Assembly (NCBI GenBank): GCA_034687125.1
Contig: JAQGBZ010000540.1
Location: forward strand, 1-34,300
Reading direction: 5' to 3'
From: Neelides folsomi
Lineage: Eukaryota; Arthropoda; Collembola; Neelipleona; Neelidae
DNA length: 34,300 nt
This document shows, one piece after another, positions 9,933 to 21,600 of the stretch. Each line of letters opens with the position of its first letter. The stretch's first letter is position 1. The notes under the pieces are model-generated. The model made no database searches and was not told where the DNA came from. It was given only the letters and a program-made list of their open reading frames with translations. The position numbers and the translations under genes were made by a program.

Positions 9933-11131
9933 AATCAACTTCAATTTCATTCTCATTTTCATTTTTCTTCATCCTTCGAATTTTTGGACATCCTGTTTGC
10001 CAAGTTTTCTGCAAAAACCATGTTCGGATCCCAAGATTCCTCAATTTATTGTAAGCTGCGGCCAAAGAGGAAAACGGCAATTTTCTTGTTCTTGACAGAA
10101 TCCAAACGATTTCTAAAAATTTAATTAAGAGTCCTTTTACTAATAGACATTAAAGACTAAACTTTAACTTATATTCTTAGAAGTATTTAATATGTAAGTT
10201 TCCTTTAATTCTTTTGATAATTAATTTGATAGCAGTTAAACATTTTCTAAAATCAAATGAGAAATCATACGAAAATTGAGATAAGGCCCAGCGTTTTTAC
10301 ATGACCAAACTAAAGAGTAAGTTGTGTAGTCGGTGGCAAGAATCCAATACGGCGTCGATTCATCACCTAATACATAAATAATAATAATTAAATGATTAAT
10401 TTAATAGTTAATAAATTAAGGATAATTTCTCACCGGGGAATTTAATAGAGAATTTTCCAACGCCTGGAGTTAATCCAATTGGGATTGCTTTCCCTTCAAT
10501 AAACTTCGGCTTTCTGTTTATCATTAAAAAGAAATTTAATTTATAAATGGCTATGAACATAACAATAAAGATTCATGGATAACCAAAAAGTTATTGTAAA
10601 ACCTATTGTAATATAATTCACATAATTAATAATTTGACTTTAAAATTAAAAATCATTAGGCCATTTACGTTAAGGTAAGATGTGAGTTTTGTACCAAAAA
10701 GGATCCGTTCCCATTTGGGACATTTGAATAATGAGTAGAAACACAAGAAGTGCCAATGTCAAAAACCGTTGAGAACTTTTGAACTTCGTACCAATCACCC
10801 ATGTACTAAACAAAACAGATACATTATTAAATGCTTAATTATAATTAATAATAAGCTTTTTCTTAATTCTTTAAAATGGCATTTTATATAGTTAAACTCC
10901 ATTATTTAAATTAATAAAAGTTAAAATATCATATTTTTGTAAATAAGGCTTATAGTTGTTGTTGTTTTATTGGTGACTTACTGCTGTAATGTTGAATCCG
11001 GTAATTACAGGGAAATTAAGACAATTCCAGAAATAAAGATATTGGCGATGAAATTGAATTTGGCCAAAACTCACATAGAAAAGAAGAGTAATAAGAGGAA
11101 ATGAAATTAACTTTTTATTTATGCTAAACAT
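9931..11131 (-). CDS. secreted ApoD-like lipocalin
   Basis: Five phase-consistent exons in transcript order: 11131-10982, 10805-10669, 10513-10434, 10366-10271 and 10112-9931, for 214 residues. The start ATG at 11131 opens a signal peptide (about 1-24, hydrophobic core LISFPLITLLFYVSFG). Exon 2 begins with the lipocalin structural motif G-x-W (YMGDWYEVQKF, W55). Then come KFSIKFPG, a WILATDYTTYSLVWSC strand (about 130-145) and the third conserved region WILSRTR (about 158-164). Cysteines at 37, 71, 145 and 196 have spacings of 34, 74 and 51, close to the disulfide cysteines of apolipoprotein D (33, 73, 51). The family binds small hydrophobic ligands; insect relatives such as Neural Lazarillo act in lipid metabolism and stress resistance. 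The tail after Cys196 is short and charged. An AATAAA overlaps the stop. The ligand cannot be read from sequence. Confidence 0.92.
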
Positions 11132-11711
11132 GATGATTAAATATTAAACAAAGTTACAAAGTTATGATTTTAATAATAATGATCAATTAGCTATTTGTGA
11201 TTTCTTAAGTTTATCATAAGGACATTTACTCGAGTACCCCTTGAACCTTTTTGAGCCTTGTTTGGAAGAGTCAATGTCCTTATAAAAATATTTACTTTTA
11301 TTGCTTCTACGCTATATGCACACTATAGTTTGTATATTGTATGATTTGCATGGTATATTTGCTACATAAAATGTATAAGGAATGTTTGGAATACTGCTGT
11401 TATTCGTTTCTCCATATAAAAGCAAAAGAAACGGTATTTGGACAATAATAGCAACAAATGGAGAAAATGAAGGAAAATGAAATGACAATTAAACAAATAT
11501 CAAGTTTTAATTTATTAGTCAAAATTTGACCTCAAATCATGTGATGTGTTGTAAGTATAAAATTAATTATAATTAAAAGTTTTTATAAAAATATTATATT
11601 GTATAGCTGTATAGTAATACATTTAATAAAGTCTTTGTATTATTATAGTAGTTGTTCTTGTTTTGTACTCTCAAGAAGTTAAGAATTCTCTTCTAAACAT
11701 TTTAAACAATT
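11132..11711. other. spacer between the lipocalin and GTSF1-like genes
   Basis: AT-rich DNA of 580 bases. It should hold the lipocalin promoter and the 3' UTR of the GTSF1-like gene. A minus-strand AATAAA at 11511-11516 lies about 200 bases after that gene's stop. No coding signal is seen. Confidence 0.5.
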
Positions 11712-12430
11712 TCACGTCCGTTCTGAAACACCAATATAGGTATGTTAATTAAATAAAAGAATGATAATTGTTTATAAAAACTTTATTTTAACTGAAGATT
11801 TAGCTCACCATTCAAATGATCCTCATCAACTTTTTCGACTTTTTTCTTCAACTCAATTGGCTGAACATTTTCCCTCACAATCTTTTTAGACATCTCCAAA
11901 TTCTGACTGCGACCTGTCGCACAAATATGATCAAGTCAAATCATTTCATTATAAATTAACTTTTAACATTTACAAACTGTACAATAAATGTCATTAAAAT
12001 ATTTACATTCTCTATCCCTGTTGAGATGTTGTTTATAACTGATGTGGGAAGAACAATTGCCCAAATGATCATACATCAATGACGACTTCACATGGTTTGA
12101 TTGTAAGGGCAGATTTGAATCTCTTTAACCATCGATGGATATTTCTATAAAATTATCAATTAAAATGAGAATTACAAATGATCATTTACATTACCATTAA
12201 ATAACAAATCTTGATTGATAATAGTCAGTTGATTATTTATACTATAACAATTAGCTAAATATAAAAATCCTCTTTAATTGGTTAACTTAACTATAACTTA
12301 ACTTAACTCTAACTTAAGTTAACTTAAACTGATAACAAAATTTATTTACCTCACGGCATTTAACTAAATGAGTTCTCAACCTCCGTTCTGTCACAGTATG
12401 TAATGAATTGTAAGGACAAAAAAGTTTTTC
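11712..12430 (-). CDS. GTSF1: GTSF1/Asterix-like double CHHC zinc-finger protein, frameshifted
   Basis: Exons in transcript order: 12430-12350, 12144-12007, 11913-11809 and 11722-11712 (stop). The first encodes a CHHC finger, CPYNSLH...HLVKC, with the C-x5-H-x9-H-x3-C spacing of U11-48K/GTSF1 fingers. The second follows in phase as KYPSMVKEIQICPYNQT, as in GTSF1, but near 12094 the frame breaks. The rest of finger two (VKSSLMYDHLGNC) is in another frame, so one base, or four to restore x9 spacing, is missing. Exons 3 and 4 are in phase with the shifted frame and end ...DEDHLNERT. GTSF1 proteins assist PIWI-piRNA silencing, and their fingers bind RNA. The first coding exon with its ATG was not found; a TAA lies just upstream of the 12430 acceptor, and that acceptor (GATGAG) is weak. 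The Trp-rich GTSF1 tail is absent. It is either a decayed paralogue or a real gene with a sequence error. Confidence 0.75.
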
Positions 12431-12973
12431 CTCATCCAATTAAAGTACAATGAGAATTAAAGGGAAAAAAGTGGTAGCAAGCTGATTAATTTCTAATAAA
12501 AGTTTTAAATATTAAATTAATGTTAAGTTTAATGATCGGCTTTTGATTCCTTGAATTGTATTTTAGCAGAATGAAAGTAGGACGAGTTAAAGGAGCGCGT
12601 GTGTGGAATCGTCACGAGTTTTTCCTCCTTCTTTCCCGGAATCCGCTAAATCCCAACCATCCGAATTTAATTTCATCTCTAATTAACTTAAATATTCTAA
12701 CTAAATTCTCTCCTCCCTCCACCCCAACCAAAAAAGTTAACCTTAGTTAAGTTTAATTGCAATTAAAGTCGAGGGAAGACATTTCGCTGCTCCCTTACTC
12801 CTCACTCCAACCTCCTTAACAACCAAGTGAAGAATATTAGGTAAGATCTTAATTGAAGATTACAAAATTCTCATTTTATTTAGGTTTAAACGAGTTGAAG
12901 TTGATTAATTCCAGTTTGTGGTTATTAAATACTATTTAACTTATTTTAATCAAGGTATTGAGGAAGCAGCAAG
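12431..12973. promoter_or_regulatory. divergent upstream region between the GTSF1-like gene and DLST
   Basis: The two genes are head-to-head. DLST probably has a non-coding first exon ending at 12840 (ATTAG before GTAAGAT). Its acceptor is either TTCCAG at 12914 or CAAG at 12954, both upstream of the ATG. The stretch 12580-12660 is GC-richer than its surroundings and may hold the DLST start site. No TATA box is evident. The missing 5' exon of the GTSF1-like gene should lie here but cannot be picked out. Confidence 0.5.
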
Positions 12974-15661
12974 ATGCTCAGAATTCCTAGACGAATTGGG
13001 AATAAAAATTACATTAGCCGGGTAAGTTACGTAACCCTATTTAATTCAATTTATTAACCCATTTACACGAATGCTTAATTATCGAAGTTAGGAATGGGTC
13101 AATTGTAATTTGTAATTTAATTTGGTTCAATTAGTGCATAGAACAATTTCGGAATGGGCAAGCAGCTGATTCGTGTTTTCGAACCGGCACTCGGTCACTT
13201 TCAAGTGTTTCCAGCTTGCCATCGTCTCCTGTGAAAAATAGGCAATTGTAAGTTAATTGATATTCATATTTAATTAAATTACCTATCAAATGAATCAAAT
13301 ACCCAGTTATAATTAGTATAAGTTAAATACAAACTTGGTTAAGATCAAGATTAAGAATCAATATTGATTTTAATTGGATTGTTTTAGATTTAACTATGGA
13401 AGTTTGGAGCGTTCGACGAGACGAAATATTTCCCTCACTGCCACTTTAGGGGAAGAAGTTCAAACAGTTACCGTTCCACCATTCGCCGACTCAATTTCTG
13501 AAGGAGACGTGAGATGGGAAAAAGGTAAAAACATTTCACAATTAGATAATTTAATAATTTGATTAAATAATAATTATTCAACAATCATTATTTAATTAGT
13601 CTACGAATTTAAAAAATCACAATGTATTGAAATTCCTGAAGTATTGAAATTCTTATTAACTTAATTTTCGATTATTAGCTGTGGGAGATTCCGTCTCGAC
13701 CGACGAAGTTGTTTGCGAGATCGAAACTGATAAGGTCGAATATCTTTTTCTTAATTATTTAAACAATAATTTAAATTGTTATAAAATTTATAAATAGTTA
13801 GATATTTTTTATGTAATTATTGTCCTTATAGACATCGATCCCCGTTCCTTCGCCTGGCAATGGAATCATCGAACACAGATTTGTGGAGGATGGGACAACC
13901 GTCAAGCCTGGAATGGAACTTTTCAAAATTAAAATAACAGGTATTATTCAGTTTTTTATTGTTTAAATTAAAGTTAAAGTTAATGGAATTAGTTCAAATA
14001 AAATTAATTTAATTCAGATCACAATTAATTAATTTGAATTAACTAATTGTGTATTAACTTATTTTGCCTTTGATTATTTCAGGAGGAGCAGCTCCAAAGA
14101 AAAGCGCCCCAGCAGCAACCGCTCCACCACCAGCAGCAGCCGCTCCACCGCCACCACCAAAGAAAGAAGCTGCGCCACCTCCGCCACCAAAACAAGAAAA
14201 GGCCGCGCCTTCGACTCCGCCACCGCCGCCACCTCCACCTTCAAAACCAAAATCTTCGACTCCGATCGCTTCAATCAAACAAGCAAACTTCATGGACTCG
14301 GCAACCATCAAGGTCGGATAAATAAAAGTTTTTAAATGATTTTATTTTCGTTATGTTAAATATTCTAGTATATATTTGATATCTTGACTTTAGAACTTTA
14401 ACAATAAATAATAACAATAAAATAAGTATAGTTAAATAAATTATTAAATTAAATATTCAGTAATAAAGTAAAGTTAATTAAATCTTTATTATTATTTTAA
14501 TTGATTTATTAATTTAATTTACGATTTTCAGATTCCACCTTCTGATCCAACCAAAGAAATCACTGGGACGAGAAGCGAACAACGCGTGAAAATGAATCGG
14601 ATGAGACTTCGAATCGCTCAAAGGCTCAAAGATGCCCAAAACACCAATGCAATGTTAACCACATTTAACGAAATCGACATGAGGTTTAAAAAATTTAAAA
14701 ACTTTTTATTTCCGTATATTATTTTTTATTTCATTAAATTAACAATTATCTTTTATTTAATTTAGTTGTTTTAAATTCTTCCTAAATTTTATTCTTATTT
14801 CAATTTAGCAACATCATTGAGATGCGAAAAGCTCACGGCGAAATTTTTGCCAAGAAGCACGGAATCAAATTGGGTTTTATGTCGCCGTTTGTGAAAGCCG
14901 CTGCCTACGCTTTGATGGATCAACCCGTCATTAATGCCGTGATTGATGGGAATGAAATCATTTACAGAGACTACGTTGACATCTCAGTAGCTGTGGCCAC
15001 TCCAAAGGTAAACTCAATTTTAATTTAATTTAATTAATACCCTAATTAATTATAATTTTAACATTAAGTCTAAGTTAACTGACATTAATTTAATTTAAAA
15101 GGGTTTGGTTGTTCCGGTCCTTCGTGGAGTTGAAGGAATGAGCTACGCGGGAATCGAAAAAGCGCTGGCCGCTTTGGGCGAAAAAGCTCGATTGGGGAAT
15201 TTGGCCGTTGAGGACATGGACGGCGGAACTTTTACGATTTCAAACGGCGGAGTTTTCGGGTCACTTTTTGGAACTCCGATTATCAATCCGCCACAATCGG
15301 CCATACTTGGAATGCACGCCACTTTTGATAGACCCGTTGCAAGAAACGGCCAAGTAAGAAATAATTATTAAAATTAACTAAATAACATTAAATAATTAAA
15401 TCAAAATTAATTAACATTAAATCAAAAGACGTCAAAAGTAAAATGTGTGCATTTGATTTGATACAATCAACTGTATGATTAAATCTTATTTATAATTTAT
15501 AATTAAATAATAATTATTTATTCCAGGTGGTGATTAAACCAATGATGTACGTCGCTTTGACCTACGACCATCGTTTGATTGACGGCCGTGAAGCTGTGAC
15601 CTTTTTGAAGAAAATCAAATCCACGGTCGAAGACCCAAGGAATCTCTTGTTAGAGCTCTGA
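12974..15661 (+). CDS. DLST: dihydrolipoyllysine-residue succinyltransferase, E2 of 2-oxoglutarate dehydrogenase
   Basis: Ten phase-consistent exons: 12974-13021, 13135-13247, 13388-13524, 13679-13734, 13832-13940, 14083-14312, 14532-14683, 14809-15007, 15102-15353 and 15527-15661, for 476 residues. The Arg/Ser-rich, acid-poor N terminus is a mitochondrial targeting sequence. The lipoyl domain runs from about 75 ([20 protein letters not shown]) to 154, with the lipoylated Lys in EIETDK at residue 118. A Pro/Ala/Lys linker (about 156-210, with an 8-Pro run) follows. As in other animal E2o there is no peripheral subunit-binding domain. The catalytic domain starts near 245 ([20 protein letters not shown]) and ends with the active site DHRLIDG (His447, Asp451). 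The enzyme moves succinyl groups from the E1-bound intermediate to CoA, giving succinyl-CoA in the TCA cycle. Two introns begin with the unusual GTCG. The ATG is the first after the upstream acceptor and gives a normal presequence. Confidence 0.97.
14083..14312 (+). repeat. Pro/Ala-rich linker exon of DLST with low-complexity DNA
   Basis: CCACC/GCAGC-type repetition encodes the flexible hinge between the lipoyl and catalytic domains. It produces long open frames on all sides, which are not genes. The GC content is far above its neighbours. Confidence 0.75.
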
Positions 15662-15754
15662 AATCTCTATTTAAAATGAAAAGTGAAGTGGAATTGAATT
15701 CCTCATGTAGTCACAATGTTAATAAGAAAAATCAACTTCACTCCTTGAAATAAT

Positions 15755-15760
15755 AATAAA
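15755..15760 (+). terminator. AATAAA polyadenylation signal, DLST
   Basis: Canonical hexamer about 95 bases after the TGA, in an A-rich 3' UTR. Confidence 0.6.
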
Positions 15761-18617
15761 AGAAAAGTCAATGAATATTTAAAATGCCTCGTATTTATCA
15801 AATAGAAACAAATATATAAATATTTGTAAAATAAATTATTGTTCATTTGAGATTTAATAATAGTATAATTAGTTAACTTATAGTTAGTTAACTGTAATTA
15901 AGTTAGATAATGGTTAATTTATTTTGTTGTCAAAATGATGCTAATGTATCTTTAATTGGTTGTTATTGTACTTACCATTTAGTCTAGTTAATTAAATTGT
16001 ACTTAAACCGTCTTAAACGTAGTTGATTTAATTACACTTAAGCGTAGTTAATTAAATTACACAATATTAGAACCGTTAATTTTAATTAATTATAGTAAGA
16101 AGCTCACAAGGAGCTTATATTGGGTTAAATAGAGTAAAAAATTAATAGGATAGGGTTTAAAATTAATTAGAATTAACTAGGATTTAAAAAATGGCGAAAT
16201 TGATAAAAAAGGGGTCTAAATGAAGTTAATGTTACAGAATTAAACGAAGTTGATAAATTGTTAATTGAGTCACTTTAATGAAGTTTAATGCCATTTATAT
16301 TTAAGTTCCTTTGAAAAAAAGTAGATTTATTTGCTTTGGTGCACTTTGATTGTCAAATGAAAGAAAAAGGAAGAAACTCAGCATGAAGTTTTTTTTCTTC
16401 CCCTTTCGCTTTTAAATCCTTTTTTGAATCTCAGTGTTGTTTGTAAAAGGAATTTGGAGGGATTTCGGAGGTTTCTGAAGTTGACAAGACGTTGAGTTGG
16501 GTTCTTTTAAATCACCCAAACAATTTCCTTCAATTCAACCAAAACTACCAAAAGATAACTCGGCTATTAAAAAAACTCACAAGGGGTTTTAAATCTTTCA
16601 TGTCAACCAAATGGGTTTTCTCGTTTTACAAAACTTCACTTTTGGAATTGAGAAACAAATCGTTAAAGATGTCATCGGAGTAAATCCAAACAAATATACT
16701 GTAAAAAGGAAAGTGAAATAAAAAATTCAGCCAATTTCTTCTTCATTTTTTAACTTCATAAAAATTATTTTACATATCTAACCTAACCTAACCCATTCAT
16801 AAAAATTTTATTTTACACATCTAACCTTACCTAACCGATCATAAACTTTTTTGTAAAAATCCATTTGTTTTAAAAATTATTAATCCAATTATTCAATATT
16901 TTTATAATTATATACAGAATTTTCGTTTGGACTTGCGTGTATTATTGTTTGTGTTGTGCTTGTGTGTGTATCAAAGTATCAATGTAGGCTTTAAGATCTA
17001 TCTGAATTAAGTAATTGGGGAATAAAAGGTATGTGAAAATATCTTTTTAGTAATTGACAGGTAAAAGACAGTTTGAAAGAATTTACAAGAAAATTGGTCT
17101 GACTTTTGGACATTTTGTTTGACGTTTGAAGTTGAGCGTGACGTCAAAGAAGACTTTGCCCGAGACACATCAAAAGATAAAGAAATGTTCAACGTCCATT
17201 TGGTCCATTTCATTTCACGAAGGATGAAATTATAAAAGAAGAGAAATATAAAAAGATAAATACCAATATATACCATATATATATATGGTTTTCTTATACT
17301 GATACTTTTCTCATATGTGTATACCTATGTTTATATGATATTATATTATTTTGTATCTGTATTCTTAAGTTTGATCTTTTATGAATTCAAAAACTTTATT
17401 CCCCAATGAATCAAATGAATAAGTTGAAGGTAAGTTTTTTTATTATTTCTTTTGCACAACTCTCATCATTTGACCGAGTTCTATTAACTCCCATACAAAT
17501 CTTATTATAATCTTAATTTTAATTCCCAATTAAACTCTTTCTATATGTAAAGTTTATTTAAACTCTTGCTATATAGTTTATTTAAACTCCTATTTATATA
17601 TTAGTGACAAATATCCGAAGTGAATTCGACATTGCGTTAATGGCGAAACAATTTGTGATTGACCAAATGATCGCAATTTAACATTAAACTTTCTCTCTCT
17701 CAGTACACGCATTTAAGTAACGTTTTAATTAACGTTCATTACAACTTTAAATTCTTAAGTATATTTAGTAGATGCTTTTAAGTTCTCAGATATTTCGTTA
17801 ACAATCATTAACATTAAATGTAAGTACACAACGTAACACATTTATTAGTTTATTTTTATTAGTAAAGAGAATCTCATTGAGAATGAGTTGAAAAATGTCA
17901 TCAAACATTTTTAATTTTTATATTTCTTTATTCTTATTTTTAATAGTTAATATTTTTATAAGTATTTAAGAATAACAATTTTCTATTATTTAAACCAATT
18001 AATCAAACATTAACATTTCCAACTTAAAATGTCGATTGAATTTAGTTAATTAACTTATGATTAATTTAATTAATTATAACATTAAAAATGTTTTGTACAT
18101 GGCGTTGAATTGATACAAAACGGGAATTCATGAAAATGATGTTGGGTCATTTGGATTCTTAATACTTTTTAAATATCTACAAATATAGGAATCATTCATA
18201 TTGCAATACTTATTAAATTTATTTTTAAAGAATTCTCAATTTCTCAGTCATTTATTGAAAAAATCCATTTAAACACTATTGGCTTAATTATATAAAAAAA
18301 GATCAATTTAAATATAAATAAAGTTGTATGTAAAATCTCTCTTTAATTTTAAACGCCAAATTAATTATTATAATTAAATTAAATTATTGAAATAAATGTG
18401 AATTAAGTAGATTGAAAGTTTTTCTATTTTCAAATTAAAAGGTTTGTTAATCTAATTGTTGAATATTTGTTTGATTTTGTGTGTAAAATAAAAATAATTT
18501 TTGAATATTGAGATTCTTTCATTGTCACTCTGCAGGGTGTGATTTGAATAAGCAGGTACTTCTATAATTTCGTATAAGTTGATGAATGTATTCGTCTTCT
18601 TGAGGTCAAAGGTCAGT
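15761..18617. other. intergenic region with the presumed receptor 3' UTR
   Basis: AT-rich DNA between the convergent DLST and dopamine receptor genes. The receptor 3' UTR should occupy the right-hand part; a minus-strand AATAAA lies at 18251-18256. Small ORFs at 16492-16683 and 17007-17276 show no motifs. A three-copy tandem duplication lies at 16757-16852 and an alternating TA tract at 17270-17290. No RNA gene is recognised. Confidence 0.55.
16757..16852. repeat. about 41-base tandem duplication carrying CTAACC runs
   Basis: Copies begin at 16757, 16798 and, in part, 16840, each starting CATAAA. The first two contain TCTAACCTAACCTAACC and TCTAACCTTACCTAACC. The CCTAA runs match the arthropod telomere unit (TTAGG)n but are too short to be telomeric. 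Confidence 0.8.
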
Positions 18618-21600
18618 TCAGGGGCTGAGACCCAAAATCTTCTTGAACGCCTTGCGGAACTCCGGATTGAAAATTGTGTAAATTACTAAAAGAAACATTT
18701 TAACTTTTAACATCGTTCTAATTTTATTTTATTATGAATATATATATATATGAATACATCAAGTAACAGTTTAAAGAACAACCTTTCAGGAAGTTTAATT
18801 GACCATAATTATAATTTTTAATTAATTGCAATTTAATTAATTGTTAATTGTTGATTTAATTTACCTGGATTGAGACAGCTATTGAAATATCCCAGCCATG
18901 TTGTAAAAAGGAATGTGAAAAGACCAGGATTGCAATCTTTGTTCAAAAGCACGCAAAGTGCGTCCATCATATTAGTAGAGAAAAATGGAAGCCAACAGGC
19001 GAGGAACAAACCTGAAAAAGAGGGAGAAAAAAACCATAAAATTATCTTAATTCGCAATTAACAAAAAATTATTTAAAAATTCATTCACTTTTTATTATTA
19101 ACATTAATTAATTAAAACAATCCAATTAAAACAATAGAAATTTCCATTTTCGTTGGTTGAATAATTAATAATTATAAATTTTTACCTAAAACAATTGCGA
19201 GTGTCTTCGTTGCTTTCCTTTCCCTCTTTGCTGAAGATTTTTCCCTTTTCTTTCGACTCGCCTTGTGGACTTTGCAAATTGTAAATCGTGATTCTTTCTT
19301 TTTATCTTCGCGTTCTTCTTCTTTTGGCTCAACTTTGGCGCTCACCGACGAACCTGCTCTTAAACCATTACGTTTCCAATCTTCATCAACCTGCAAAGTT
19401 AACGACGGTTAACGACCAATCATAAATTAAATCATAAACTGCGCCAATTTTAAAATAAACCATAACCTCATATTATTACTCATGAATGAACAAAGATACA
19501 TTTTGTTAATTGTGTATTAAATTAACAAAGATCCTTTATATCTTTAGTTAAAAGAACCTTTTAGTTAAAGAAGAATTAACAGTGAATCGTGACAAAAAAC
19601 AGAAGTGAATTTCTTTCGTCATCCACATAGAGAAAAAAATTAAACAAAAAGTGCAGACATTTAAAACTCCACGTGGTTCCTAAAATTGCTCTAAAGATCC
19701 AAACATTATTTAACTAACATTAAGTGAATGAATGAAGGTGGTAAATAAAGATGAAAAAATTCCTTTCAACCCCAGTCCACCCAATCGGAGCAAATGTTTA
19801 CAATTTGTGGAAAAGAAGACGAAAGTTTGGTTTAAGAAACAAAGAGAAACTTGTTGACTTTCTTCCTTTTTTTCCTTCTCCGTTTCAACACCTCCATCAA
19901 TCAAAGGAAAAACTCATTTTTCATTCTAAACACATTTTCATCCTTTTTTAAAACTACAGATTTCCAAGAATCCTCAACATATGCTTTATACATTTTAAAA
20001 TTTATATATATATAGCATATATATCATATATATATATTCTAACTCTCTGTTAAAATCCGTCTTAATATTTTATTAATATCTTTTATATTAATTAAGTTTT
20101 AAAAATCATTAGGTGTAATTGCTCGAATCATCTGATTCATTTGTAGATCGTACAAAATAAATAACAATATTTAAAGTGTCTTAATCTTAATGAAAGTTGT
20201 TAATTCACCACTTATAATTATAATTATCTTAATTTACGGGCGGTTGAAGTGATAATTTGGGTGATGGGATGAGTGATTCTTGAACGGAGGTTGGAAGTCC
20301 CAAATCCTCCACGGCCGCATTCATTGACGCCGCATAGCCCGAATCGTGATTTCCATTCGGTTCGGCTGCTCCTCGGGCCAAAGCCAATCTAATAGAACAA
20401 AATAAGTTTTAATACCAGTTTATCCAGATGACATGCCTAAAATTTTAAAATCAAATTTTTAAATATAAAATAAATTATTAAAAGTATAATCAACTTTTAA
20501 GTTACTTTTGAGTTTACTATAAAAAATTAAAGAAAAATAAATAAAGTTCACGAGTTAGAATAATAAAGTGAAAGTGAATTGTATAACAATTGTAGTGAAA
20601 TTTGAATATAATAATAAGAGAATCATTGTCAGATAAATATAAGAATACCTATGTATCCAATGTATATGAAATAAATGTAGAGAAAAAAGAAATACATGAT
20701 ATAAATACTATAAAGGATCTATTCTATATATTTTATATATTTGTGATAGTTTGTCGTAATTCAGTACAAATTCAGTTTACTGTACAGTACATATGTATAC
20801 TGTACGTATACATATACATAGACTTTTGAGTGTAGACTTTTGAGTGTATTGTAGTTGTATGTATTGGTATATGAAAGGATTTTGAAATATAAAAGTGTTA
20901 TTTTGTATGTTCTCGACTTTGAGTGTCTTTTTGAAGATGAAAGAAACGTGTTATTCACCTTTCATCTTCTCTCACGGCCTCGAGGATGAAGGCAGACGCG
21001 ACTTGGGAGTTGGGAATGATCTCACATTCGTCAGCGGAATCAGGAGACGCTTCTTCTCCTTCAACCTCCTTATCTTCACCATCCTTAATATAGAAAAAAA
21101 TTATATCATTTAATAATACTCATACAAATACTCATACTAATACTCATATAGAATGTGTACCATACATACATATTATTATAAAGATATATTGATAGATATA
21201 TTTGGAAATATCATTATAATCTGTTTAAAAATATATTGTTATATCATATCATTATTTTCTTAAATGTATGGTTGAATATTTTGTTATTGTAAATATTTGA
21301 AAACGGTCGTTAAATGGGTGAATGCATTATTATTTGTATGTTGAATAAAACCTTATTTGTGATCATTATGATTCATACTGATGTGAAGAAGAAGATGAAA
21401 AGAAGATGAAAGTGGGAAAGAAACGTCAATAGAAGTCAAATTGTCATATGGGGAATTTTATAACTTTCCCATGTGAATTATTTACGAGATTAGAAGTCAA
21501 AAGAGAAAATATTGACATGTGATAACTCACATCACAAAATTTTGGATGTAAAAAAATGTAAATATACAAAATATTCAAACATGTTTTCATATAAAGATAA

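Noticed and set aside
14054..14321. Gly/Ala-rich and other open frames on both strands over the DLST linker
   Set aside because: They are shadows of the GC-rich Pro/Ala linker exon, whose frame is fixed by splice phases on both sides.
19710..19951. Overlapping open frames on both strands near 19.7-19.95 kb
   Set aside because: They lie in the receptor intron between two well-supported exons and show no domain or splice support.
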